A stretch of DNA of 42,516 nt from the NCBI GenBank assembly GCA_030620115.1, contig JAUXFG010000011.1, positions 1 through 42,516 on the forward strand, read 5' to 3'. Positions 17,106 to 24,258 of the stretch are shown here, piece by piece. A program made the position numbers and the translations under genes. A model generated the notes under the pieces. The model searched no databases and was not told the DNA's origin. It saw only the letters and a list, made by a program, of their open reading frames with translations. Position 1 is the first letter of the stretch. Each line of letters begins with the position of its first letter. This DNA comes from Candidatus Fermentibacterota bacterium (GTDB lineage: Bacteria; JAFGKV01).

Positions 17106-17623
17106 TCGCCCTTGGCAAGGTCCTGCGTCCTTATGGCCTCAATGGAGAGTTCTTCGTCTCTCTGTTGACCTCGGATCCGGCACGCCTCCAGGAGGTGCGG
17201 CGGTTTTTTGTGGGACATGACACGGAAGAAAAGGAGCCCATTGAGTTTTCGCTGGAGGAAATCCGAGTGATGAACACCCGGGTGGTTGTGAAACTCGGCG
17301 GCGTTCATACTCCCGAGGCCGTCAAACAACTGGGTGGGCAACTCCTCATGATACCCGATGAGGAAGTAGCTCCGTTACCACCCGGGGAGTTCTACGAGTT
17401 CCAGATCGTGGGGTGCCGAGTGGAGTCGCTCGATGGGAGATTTCTTGGGAAGGTCGTGGAAGTCATTCCCATGCACGCACATGATATTTATGTGGTGGAG
17501 GATGGAGACAAACGATGGTGGTTGCCAGCGGCCAAGGCCTTTATCCAGGAGATAGACATCTCGACGAAGAGGATCAGAATCGAGCTGATTGATGGGCTCC
17601 TCGAAACCGGCCCTCCAGGTTGA
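17102..17623 (+). CDS. rimM: 16S rRNA processing protein RimM
   Basis: 173 residues, usual length. The start LGKVLRPYGLNGEFFV matches the RimM N domain and GEFYEFQIVGCRV opens the PRC-barrel half, which ends in LPAAKAFIQEID. RimM binds S19 and helps mature the 30S head. The start codon is TTG at 17102, overlapping the khpA stop. The 3' end overlaps trmD by 32 bases. Confidence 0.96.
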   Translation: MIALGKVLRPYGLNGEFFVSLLTSDPARLQEVRRFFVGHDTEEKEPIEFSLEEIRVMNTRVVVKLGGVHTPEAVKQLGGQLLMIPDEEVAPLPPGEFYEFQIVGCRVESLDGRFLGKVVEVIPMHAHDIYVVEDGDKRWWLPAAKAFIQEIDISTKRIRIELIDGLLETGPPG

Positions 17624-18410
17624 TGTAGTTACCCTTTTCCCTGAAATGTTCGGCGCGTTGGCCTCGAGCATTCCGGGAAGGGCGCAGCAACGTGGGAATC
17701 TTGTCCTTCGGGTGCACACGCCGCGGGACGAGACAGAGGATCTTCATCGGACGGTAGACGATTCCCCTTATGGGGGCGGCGGCGGCATGGTTCTCAAGCC
17801 GGAGCCGATTTTCCGTACGGTGGATTGCATACGTGAGAAGCACGGTGAGGGCCATGTGTTGCTGGTTTCTCCGCAGGGTCAGGTACTCACTCAGGCTCTT
17901 GTGGAGGAACTAGCGGGTCGGCGCCACTGGATACTCATTTGCGGCCACTACAAGGGTGTGGACGAAAGGATACGGGAACACCTCATTGATCAGGAAGTTT
18001 CCCTGGGTGATTACGTGTTGAGCGGTGGTGAGCTTGCGGCCATGGTCCTGATCGATGCCGCTACCAGGCTACTCCCCGATGTGGTGGGCAATCCGGCTAC
18101 CGTTTGGTCAGATTCATTTACCACAGGGCTTCTTGATTGCGCACACTACACGCGGCCGGCGATATTTCGTGGCTGGCGCGTACCTGATGTGTTGCTCTCG
18201 GGCGATCATGGGGCAGTTGCAAGTTGGCGGAGGGAGCAGGCGCTGCTTCGTACATTGCGTCGGCGGCCGGACCTATTGGATATGGTGGAGCTGACGAACC
18301 AGGATATTGGGTTCTTGAGAGAACACGGCTGGTCTCGGGATGTGGATAGGGACCATGCCGAAACAAGAAAAAAGAACAACGGTTGCTGGGTTGATGGGTT
18401 GATGGGTTGA
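17592..18410 (+). CDS. trmD: tRNA (guanine-N1-)-methyltransferase TrmD
   Basis: 272 residues. VDVVTLFPEMF, DDSPYGGGGGMV, ICGHYKGVDERI and DYVLSGGELAAMV are the conserved segments of the knotted SPOUT fold, which methylates G37 of tRNAs with AdoMet. I chose the ATG at 17592 inside rimM; a TTG lies directly before it. The extreme C-terminus (CWVDGLMG) is encoded by the first units of a GGGTTGAT tandem repeat, which also supplies the stop codon, so the tail is probably not ancestral. Confidence 0.96.
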   Translation: MGSSKPALQVDVVTLFPEMFGALASSIPGRAQQRGNLVLRVHTPRDETEDLHRTVDDSPYGGGGGMVLKPEPIFRTVDCIREKHGEGHVLLVSPQGQVLTQALVEELAGRRHWILICGHYKGVDERIREHLIDQEVSLGDYVLSGGELAAMVLIDAATRLLPDVVGNPATVWSDSFTTGLLDCAHYTRPAIFRGWRVPDVLLSGDHGAVASWRREQALLRTLRRRPDLLDMVELTNQDIGFLREHGWSRDVDRDHAETRKKNNGCWVDGLMG

Positions 18411-18476
18411 TGGGTTCAGAGGTTGAGAGGTTCAGAGGTTGAGAGGTTCAGAGGTTCAGAGGTTCAGGGTTAGTGA
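18388..18476. repeat. short tandem repeats (GGGTTGAT, then GGTTCAGA/GGTTGAGA)
   Basis: About four units of GGGTTGAT pass into about eight units of GGTTCAGA or GGTTGAGA. The run begins inside trmD and ends before the inverted-repeat element at 18518. It is a microsatellite-like tract and may vary in length between strains. Confidence 0.85.
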
Positions 18477-18517
18477 AGGTCAACAAGAGAAGGCTGCCCT
18501 GAACCTGGGGACGCCTA

Positions 18518-18650
18518 GTGATTTCTCGATAAGTCCGTACAATATTGGAGAAATCCCCTCGCCGAGCCATAGGCTCTATGAGCCGGTGGCCTCAATCCCC
18601 CTTTTCAAAAGGGGGAGAAGGTTGGATGCACGGACTTATTGAGAAATTAC
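18518..18650. mobile_element. 133-bp MITE-like element with perfect 8-bp target duplication
   Basis: The left end 18518-18538 (GTGATTTCTCGATAAG...) and the right end 18630-18650 are inverted repeats of 21 bases with two mismatches. Directly outside both is GACGCCTA (18510-18517 and 18651-18658), a perfect 8-bp direct repeat as left by transposition. The interior holds the palindrome CCCCCTTTTCAAAAGGGGG and a small GAGCC/GGCTC stem but no reading frame. It sits inside the ribosomal/tRNA operon between trmD and rplS. No related copy was seen elsewhere in the window. Confidence 0.85.
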
Positions 18651-18709
18651 GACGCCTACGGATAATAGTAGACAATAGAGACATCTCCTCGACGGAACGG
18701 AGGACAGAA

Positions 18710-19057
18710 ATGGACATTTTGGAAACAGTTGGACGTCCCCAGCTTCGGGATCTGGGAACCATCGACGAATTCAAGGCGGGAGACACCGTACGGGTTCACT
18801 TGAGGATCGTTGAAGGAGCCAAGGAGCGACTTCAGGTCTTTCAGGGTGTCGTCATTCAACGACGAAGGGCGGGGATCCATGAGACCTTTACGGTGAGGAA
18901 GATGTCGGGAGGCATAGGTGTCGAGCGAATCTTCCCGCTTCATTCTCCCATGGTCCAGAAGCTGGAAGTAATCCGGCGGGCGAAAACCCGGAGGGCACGG
19001 GTCTTCTTCCTTCGGCAGCGGCGCGGCAAGGCGGCAAGGTTGAAGGAGAAGCGATAG
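18710..19057 (+). CDS. rplS: 50S ribosomal protein L19
   Basis: 115 residues, the family's length. [27 protein letters not shown] and [19 protein letters not shown] are typical of L19, which sits at the 30S-50S interface. I chose the ATG at 18710 because GGAGG lies six bases upstream; the frame upstream runs into the mobile element and is not coding. A 299-base gap filled with tandem repeats and the 133-bp element separates it from trmD. Confidence 0.97.
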   Translation: MDILETVGRPQLRDLGTIDEFKAGDTVRVHLRIVEGAKERLQVFQGVVIQRRRAGIHETFTVRKMSGGIGVERIFPLHSPMVQKLEVIRRAKTRRARVFFLRQRRGKAARLKEKR

Positions 19058-19288
19058 TTGGGGAAGAATGGGGTGATGGGGTGGTGGGTCGGAAGGATTG
19101 GGATCAGGATCATTTCTTCGCTCCATGAATTCATCATTCCGAGATTGGGCGCGATAGGAGCATATTAGAAGCCGTTGTGTGTCAACGAGTTGTCGGTCGA
19201 AATGCTCGACGCGAATGCCTTCAGAGGGATGCGTTCTAGGAACAGTGCCCTGGGTCATCGTGTATCCCGTGGTAACTCGCGCCTCGAT

Positions 19289-19909
19289 GTGGGGATCCGG
19301 CCGGACCTCTCCTATGAAAGAGGGCTATGGGCTGAGGGCGTGCGTTTTATTGCCGGCATAGATGAAGCCGGGAGGGGATCTCTTGCAGGCCCGGTCGTGG
19401 CGGCGGCGGTGGTGCTGGGACCGAATGATGGACTGCATGGGGTCGATGATTCCAAAAGGCTTTCTCCTTCCAAGAGAGAGCATCTGTATCGGGAAATCAT
19501 GAATCGGGCGGTCTCTGTAGGAGTAGGAATTGCTTCCGCCGGAGAAGTCGATCATCTCAATGTATGGGGGGCCACATGCCTCGCGGCCCGGCGTGCCTTG
19601 GGGCGGCTTTCCGTTCCCGTCCAGCACATACTCATGGATGGAATCTTGCGGTTGAAGGGAGTTCCGTTCAACCAGACAATGCTCCCACGTGGTGATCGCA
19701 TCAGTAATTCCATTGCGGCTGCAAGCATTGTAGCAAAGGTGCGGAGGGACCGTATGATGATGGCGGCGGATAGAATTGCACCGCTCTATCACTTCCGTGA
19801 TCATAAGGGCTATTGCACTGCTGAGCACAAACGGCTGGTGAAGCTGCTTGGGCCATGCGCGTTCCATCGGCTCACTTTCGCGCCATTGGCACAAGCGGAG
19901 ATCTGGTGA
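19289..19909 (+). CDS. rnhB: ribonuclease HII
   Basis: 206 residues with this start. RFIAGIDEAGRGSLAGPVVA gives the first catalytic Asp-Glu pair; DDSKRLSPSKRE, ILMDGIL and the late DHKGYCTAEH complete the family pattern. RNase HII cuts RNA in RNA-DNA hybrids and at misincorporated ribonucleotides. The GTG at 19289 gives the usual length (IRPDLSYERGLW is the common start). The frame is open back to a GTG at 19175, with another ATG at 19229. None has a clear ribosome site, so the start is uncertain. The stop overlaps the yraN start. Confidence 0.93.
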   Translation: MGIRPDLSYERGLWAEGVRFIAGIDEAGRGSLAGPVVAAAVVLGPNDGLHGVDDSKRLSPSKREHLYREIMNRAVSVGVGIASAGEVDHLNVWGATCLAARRALGRLSVPVQHILMDGILRLKGVPFNQTMLPRGDRISNSIAAASIVAKVRRDRMMMAADRIAPLYHFRDHKGYCTAEHKRLVKLLGPCAFHRLTFAPLAQAEIW

Positions 19910-20298
19910 CGGCGGAATACTCGGGACATGTGGGTGCTGTTGCCGAGGATCTGGCGGTGGACTTCCTTCGGTTGAGGAGATATACTATTCTGGCTCGGAA
20001 TTATCAGCACAGGAAGGCCGAGATCGATATCATAGCTCGGAAAGGAGATACCATCGTTTTTGTGGAGGTGAAACTGAGGAAGGCTGACCCTCAAGGCGCC
20101 TCGCCGTTCGAAGCGGTGGATACACGCAAGCAGAAGCATATCGTGAGAGCTGCGCTTCATTATGCCTCAACTCAGTTTGGACATGGAGTCAGTCTTCGAT
20201 TTGATGTGATCGGGCTTACTCTGGATCAGGACCAAGGCGTGCTCAATATGATGCACCTCGAAAATGCGTTCCAGGTGGATTTGAAGTATTTCTACTAA
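19906..20298 (+). CDS. yraN: UPF0102 (YraN) nuclease-like protein
   Basis: 130 residues. GAVAEDLAVDFLRLRRYTIL, then NYQHRKAEIDIIARKG and FVEVKLRK are the E...D...ExK positions of a restriction-endonuclease-like core. The family is conserved next to rnhB, but its cellular role is not settled. I chose the GTG at 19906 because it overlaps the rnhB stop (GTGA), has GGAG just upstream and gives the family's normal start; an ATG at 19855 would add 17 residues. Confidence 0.93.
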   Translation: MTAEYSGHVGAVAEDLAVDFLRLRRYTILARNYQHRKAEIDIIARKGDTIVFVEVKLRKADPQGASPFEAVDTRKQKHIVRAALHYASTQFGHGVSLRFDVIGLTLDQDQGVLNMMHLENAFQVDLKYFY

Positions 20299-20321
20299 TA
20301 CCATCTTCATAGGAGGAAGAG

Positions 20322-20918
20322 ATGAAGAAATTCGCCGTGCTATTCCTTGCGGTGGCCATTCTGGCCTGCTCGTCCGGGAAGACAGTCACTCGTATCGATG
20401 CCACGACCACTACCGATTTTTCCGAAGGCTGGAACGATACTGACAGCAGGCAGGTCGCCAATGAGATGATTCAGGATTGCCTGAGCCGGCGATGGATTGG
20501 CGAACACCGCGCAGCAAGCGGCGGCGGCGATCCTGCGGTCATCGTGGGGCCGATCAGGAACAAGACCATGGAGCACATCGCCATGGATACCTTTGTGAAG
20601 GATATCGAGCGAGAGTTCATCAACAGCGGCCTCGTTCGCATGGTGGCCAGCCAGGAAGAGCGGGGGAATATACGCGGGGAACGGGACGATCAAGCCCATT
20701 GGGCCAGCGAAGAGACGGCCAAAGCCATGGGCAGAGAGCTTGGGGCCGACTATATGCTCACCGGAGTCATAAGCCAGATCGATGATCCTGGAAGCGGCAA
20801 GAAGGCGGTATTCTTCCAGACCGACATGACGCTCATCAGCATCGAAACCAATGAGAAGGTCTGGCTCGGGACCAAGAAGATCAAGAAAGTCGTTGCCAGA
20901 GGTCGATATAGTCCATAA
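20322..20918 (+). CDS. LpoB-like lipoprotein (penicillin-binding protein activator family)
   Basis: 198 residues with AGGAGG before the ATG. A lipoprotein signal ends at C16 (AILACSSG). The body (VGPIRNKTMEHIAMDTF, INSGLVRMV, ELGADYMLTGVI) matches the LpoB / COG3417 fold. In enterobacteria LpoB reaches from the outer membrane to activate PBP1b; here the partner is unknown. The next gene encodes another lipoprotein of the COG3014 type, a pairing I recall from several phyla. Confidence 0.85.
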   Translation: MKKFAVLFLAVAILACSSGKTVTRIDATTTTDFSEGWNDTDSRQVANEMIQDCLSRRWIGEHRAASGGGDPAVIVGPIRNKTMEHIAMDTFVKDIEREFINSGLVRMVASQEERGNIRGERDDQAHWASEETAKAMGRELGADYMLTGVISQIDDPGSGKKAVFFQTDMTLISIETNEKVWLGTKKIKKVVARGRYSP

Positions 20919-21132
20919 GGCGGCCACTGGCCGCAATCCCGCGCAGTACGCGGGATCAGAGGTCAGAAGTCAGAAGTCAGAAGAAGAGAGGAACCGCAAG
21001 GCGTAGGAACAAGTCCAGGATTGGATATTGTTCATATTGGTAGATCTGCAAGCTGAAAACCGGATGGCAAGTCGTCGATGTATCGGTGGACCACCATGAC
21101 TCCATATAGTTGCAGCGAACAGGAATTCTGAT
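20919..21132. repeat. intergenic repeats: GCGGCC hairpin, CCCGCG palindrome, AGAAGTC tandem
   Basis: Just after the lpoB-like stop lie GCGGCCACTGGCCGC, the CCCGCG-CAGTA-CGCGGG 17-mer (20938-20954, identical to 572-588) and three AGAAGTC units near 20965-20985. The first two stems could act in transcript ending, but no T-run follows. Nothing coding was seen. Confidence 0.6.
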
Positions 21133-22554
21133 ATGCTTGGTATACATAGGTCGGCTATTGGGCACAGGAGCATTGTCCGGCTGTTTGGCTCCATAATGGT
21201 GGCCGCGCTTTCTATAGGTTGTGCCTCTCATGCCTCCAGGATGGGACCTGTGAGAGATCTGCTTCGACAGGGGCGGACCAGTGTTGCCCTTGAAGAGCTG
21301 GACAAGCGCTTTGGCGACAAGAGCGAAGACCTTGTCTACCTCATGGAGCGGGGGCTACTCCTGCGGTATGCGGGCCAGCTTGATCAGTCGAACGAGGTGT
21401 TTGAACAGGCCGAGAATCTGGCAGACGACCTCTATACCAAGAGCATCTCCAGGAGCCTTGCCGCACTGATTACGAGCGATACCACGCTTCCCTACGAGGG
21501 GGAGGACTTCGAACGGGTCGTCATCAATTACTACCGTGCCATGAACTACCTCGATCTCACACAGACCGAAGATGCGTTGGTGGAGTGCAGAAAGGTTATC
21601 AGCAAGCTTCGGCAGTACCGCGAGAAGTATGAAGGTGAAAGCCCCAAGAAATACAAGACAGATCCTTTCATTCATTATTTGACGGGCTTGCTCTACCTGC
21701 GAGTACACGAGATCAACGATGCCTATATTTCATTCAAGAAGGCGAATGCGGCGTTTGACGAGGAATCGACTGAGCTCGGGGTTTCTCGCCCGGCAATGCT
21801 GGGTGACGACTTGTTGACCGCAGCGACTCAGTTGGGCTTCACCAGCGATATTATCGAGATTGAGAAGGCATACCCCAGGTGTCGAGTCAGGGAGCAACTC
21901 AGCCCTGGTCAGGGTGAACTTTTCGTATTCGTGGAGGTCGGGTTCATCCCCATGAAGACCGAGGTGGCGCTCACCGTGCCGATCCTCGAGAGCGAGAAAG
22001 ACGATGATGATGCGGTGGAGCTTACACATCGTCTTCGCGGCCGAGCCGTTATGAGGCGGACTTGGGATGATGTACACTACTGGTTACGGATTGCGTTACC
22101 CAGCTATCCCCCTCCTTTGCCACCATTCTGGGCTACGGTTGATGTCGGCGGCACGCAAGCTACGTTCATGCAGAATCTCGATGTTCTGGCGAGGTCGAGT
22201 CTCAGTGATCGGATGCCAAACATCCTCCTTCGTGCGTTGGTTCGGGCCGTCGCAAAATACCTCGCGAGCACAAAGGGTGAGGATGCGGTGGAAGAGAAGC
22301 ATGGCGAAACCGCGGGCGCCGTGGTGGGCGGTCTGCTCAACCTGATGGCGGCAGCTACCGAGCGGGCTGATCTTCGATCGTGGCTTGGGCTGCCGCGGGA
22401 GATATACGTAGCACGTTTGAGGCTTCCCGGAGGTCCAGCCCCTCTGGAGATCACCCTCAAGGATCGGAGTGGACGGTCGCTGGATAGGGGGGTGATGAAC
22501 GTCACCGTGGCCGCAGGGGAGACGAATTTCGTGGCGTTTCGATTCTTTGAGTGA
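21133..22554 (+). CDS. COG3014-like TPR lipoprotein
   Basis: 473 residues. A lipoprotein signal ends at C30 (AALSIGCASH). A helical TPR-like half follows (LLLRYAGQLDQSNEVFEQAE, VINYYRAMNYLDLTQTEDAL, HYLTGLLYLRVHEINDAY), then a beta-rich half ending in PREIYVARLRLPGG and AGETNFVAFRFF. This layout fits the uncharacterised COG3014 family, often next to LpoB-like proteins, suggesting an outer-membrane or peptidoglycan-related complex. The ribosome site before the ATG at 21133 is weak; a start nearer GSIMVAAL would still leave a signal. Confidence 0.75.
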   Translation: MLGIHRSAIGHRSIVRLFGSIMVAALSIGCASHASRMGPVRDLLRQGRTSVALEELDKRFGDKSEDLVYLMERGLLLRYAGQLDQSNEVFEQAENLADDLYTKSISRSLAALITSDTTLPYEGEDFERVVINYYRAMNYLDLTQTEDALVECRKVISKLRQYREKYEGESPKKYKTDPFIHYLTGLLYLRVHEINDAYISFKKANAAFDEESTELGVSRPAMLGDDLLTAATQLGFTSDIIEIEKAYPRCRVREQLSPGQGELFVFVEVGFIPMKTEVALTVPILESEKDDDDAVELTHRLRGRAVMRRTWDDVHYWLRIALPSYPPPLPPFWATVDVGGTQATFMQNLDVLARSSLSDRMPNILLRALVRAVAKYLASTKGEDAVEEKHGETAGAVVGGLLNLMAAATERADLRSWLGLPREIYVARLRLPGGPAPLEITLKDRSGRSLDRGVMNVTVAAGETNFVAFRFFE

Positions 22555-22729
22555 AGTTCGGGAGAGGATTTCTGTGGGAGGAGAAGTTCGAGACCCGCCT
22601 TCGTCGGATGACTTCGGCGTGGCAAGCAAAGTTCGAGACGAAGTTTTTGAACCGTGAGTCAGGTTGAATGGTGTTCAGGTTGCAGGTGCAACTTCTGTGT
22701 TTCGTGAAGATAGCTCATGGAGGGACGGG
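22555..22729. repeat. intergenic AAGTTCGAGAC repeats
   Basis: GAAGTTCG occurs several times (for example GAAGTTCGAGACCCG and AAAGTTCGAGACGAAGTT). The same motif is found near 14770-14810 and 28030-28072, always intergenic. No gene is supported; the glgC frame is open from 22664, but its ribosome site is at 22719-22724. Confidence 0.6.
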
Positions 22730-23986
22730 ATGGAACGATCGACCATCGTTGCGGTATTGGGAGGCGGGCGGGGCACCAGGCTCTTCCCCCTCACGAAGTT
22801 CAGATCAAAACCTGCCGTGCCTCTCGGGGGGAAGTACCGGCTCATCGACATCCCGCTCTCCAATTGCATCAACTCCGGGCTCCGTGAGATCTATGTGCTT
22901 ACCCAGTTCAATGCAGGATCTCTCACAAGGCATATCAGCCGAACCTACAAGTTCGATGGATTCACCAAAGGGTTCGTGGATGTGCTTGCCGCTGAGCAGA
23001 CTCTGAAGCATAGCGACTGGTTTCAGGGAACCGCAGATGCCGTGAGGAAGAACCTCTACCGTTTTCTCGGCGGGGGGCATGAGGATATCCTTATCCTGGC
23101 GGCGGATCATCTCTACAGGATGGACTTCACAGAGATGTTGAGGACACATGTCCAGCAGGGAGCCGATATCACGCTTTCGTTGATTCCCGTGGTTCCGCAA
23201 GATGCCTCCCGATTCGGTCTCATGCGTCTTGACGATAATCATCGAGTGGTGGGGTTTGTCGAGAAGCCAAAGAACCCACATCTCCTGGACGGTTTCTCCG
23301 TGACGAGAGGAGGGAACGAGGTCTTCCTGGCCTCCATGGGCATCTATGTGTTTCGTCTTGGTGTTCTTGAGGAGATGCTGGAGGGAGGCACGGAGGTCGA
23401 CTTCGGCAAGGAGGTCATACCCAAAGCAATCGGCGGCCATAAAGTGGTGGCTCATACTTTTGATGGCTATTGGGAGGATATTGGAACCATTGAAGCGTTT
23501 CACCGGGCGAACCTTGCGCTCGCACATCTTGAACCGCAGTTCAGGCTCTACAGCCAAGGCAATCCCATGTTTACACGCGCCCGATTCTTGCCGGGCACCG
23601 TGATTGATGGGTGCAGGATTCAGCAGTCCATGATAGCTGATGGTTGTATAATGCTCGGTAAAAGCATCATCAATTCCATCATCGGCATTCGCGCGAAGGT
23701 AGGGCTCGGGACGGTCATCGAAGACAGCTACATCATGGGGGCCGACTTCTACGAGCTTCGAGAACCCGCCGGCCCTCAGATCGATGAGGGAATGCCAAGG
23801 ATCGGGATCGGGAACAACTGTGTCATCAAAAGCGCAATCATCGACAAGAATGCGCGCATTGGCGACAACTGCAGGATAGAGAACGTCAAGGGTATCGAGG
23901 AGGACGAAGGCAGTTATTATGTGATCAAGGACGGGATTGTGGTGGTGGAGAAGAATGCCGTGATTCCCTCAGGGACCATTATCTGA
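22730..23986 (+). CDS. glgC: glucose-1-phosphate adenylyltransferase
   Basis: 418 residues from the ATG at 22730, with GGAGGG five bases upstream. The N-terminal nucleotidyltransferase has LGGGRGTRLFPLTKFRSKPA, IDIPLSNCINSG and WFQGTADAVRKN; a C-terminal left-handed beta-helix (GCRIQQSMIADGCIM, VIKSAIIDKNARIG) follows. It makes ADP-glucose for glycogen. No glgA, glgB or glgP is in the window, so it stands alone here. It is followed directly by the complete MITE-like copy C. Confidence 0.96.
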   Translation: MERSTIVAVLGGGRGTRLFPLTKFRSKPAVPLGGKYRLIDIPLSNCINSGLREIYVLTQFNAGSLTRHISRTYKFDGFTKGFVDVLAAEQTLKHSDWFQGTADAVRKNLYRFLGGGHEDILILAADHLYRMDFTEMLRTHVQQGADITLSLIPVVPQDASRFGLMRLDDNHRVVGFVEKPKNPHLLDGFSVTRGGNEVFLASMGIYVFRLGVLEEMLEGGTEVDFGKEVIPKAIGGHKVVAHTFDGYWEDIGTIEAFHRANLALAHLEPQFRLYSQGNPMFTRARFLPGTVIDGCRIQQSMIADGCIMLGKSIINSIIGIRAKVGLGTVIEDSYIMGADFYELREPAGPQIDEGMPRIGIGNNCVIKSAIIDKNARIGDNCRIENVKGIEEDEGSYYVIKDGIVVVEKNAVIPSGTII

Positions 23987-23997
23987 CTGCGATCTTC

Positions 23998-24201
23998 GGG
24001 ATGTTTCAGGACAGGCCGGGGTCATCGCGAGCGGGAGCGCGGCGATCTCAATTGGGGGCGGATGAGATTGCTTCGTTGCTACCCTCCTCGCAATGACTGA
24101 GGGTGGCGCTATGGTTCCGGAATCTCTCTACGGGATTCCATATTCCTATCTTGAGCCGTAGCGCTGGGCCGAAACCGTAAAGCGAGAGAATGAAACATCC
24201 C
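23998..24201. mobile_element. complete 204-bp MITE-like element, copy C, with perfect ends
   Basis: GGGATGTTTCA (23998-24008) and TGAAACATCCC (24191-24201) are perfect 11-bp inverted repeats. They are flanked by CGATCTTC on both sides (23990-23997 and 24202-24209), a perfect 8-bp target duplication. The interior has one copy of the palindromic unit found four times in copy A and three times in copy B, then the shared right arm. It begins only 12 bases after the glgC stop. The 8-bp duplication and GGG ends would suit an IS1595- or ISL3-like transposase, but this is inference. Confidence 0.9.
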
Positions 24202-24220
24202 CGATCTTCATCCATAGAGT

Positions 24221-24254
24221 GAAGCAGGAGGCGGCTTCTGCCGCCTCCTGCTTC
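24221..24254. terminator. strong hairpin between convergent glgC and subtilisin genes
   Basis: A perfect 15-bp stem with the 4-base loop TTCT; the left arm starts GAAGCAGGAGGCGGC and the right arm is its complement. It lies five bases after the protease stop on the minus strand and beyond copy C for glgC. It lacks a long T-tract, but its strength and place between convergent genes suggest a two-way terminator. Confidence 0.65.
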
Positions 24255-24258
24255 ATGC

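Noticed and set aside
22805-23557. 250-residue minus-strand frame inside glgC
   Set aside because: glgC is clearly coding on the plus strand; the antisense frame has no recognisable domain.
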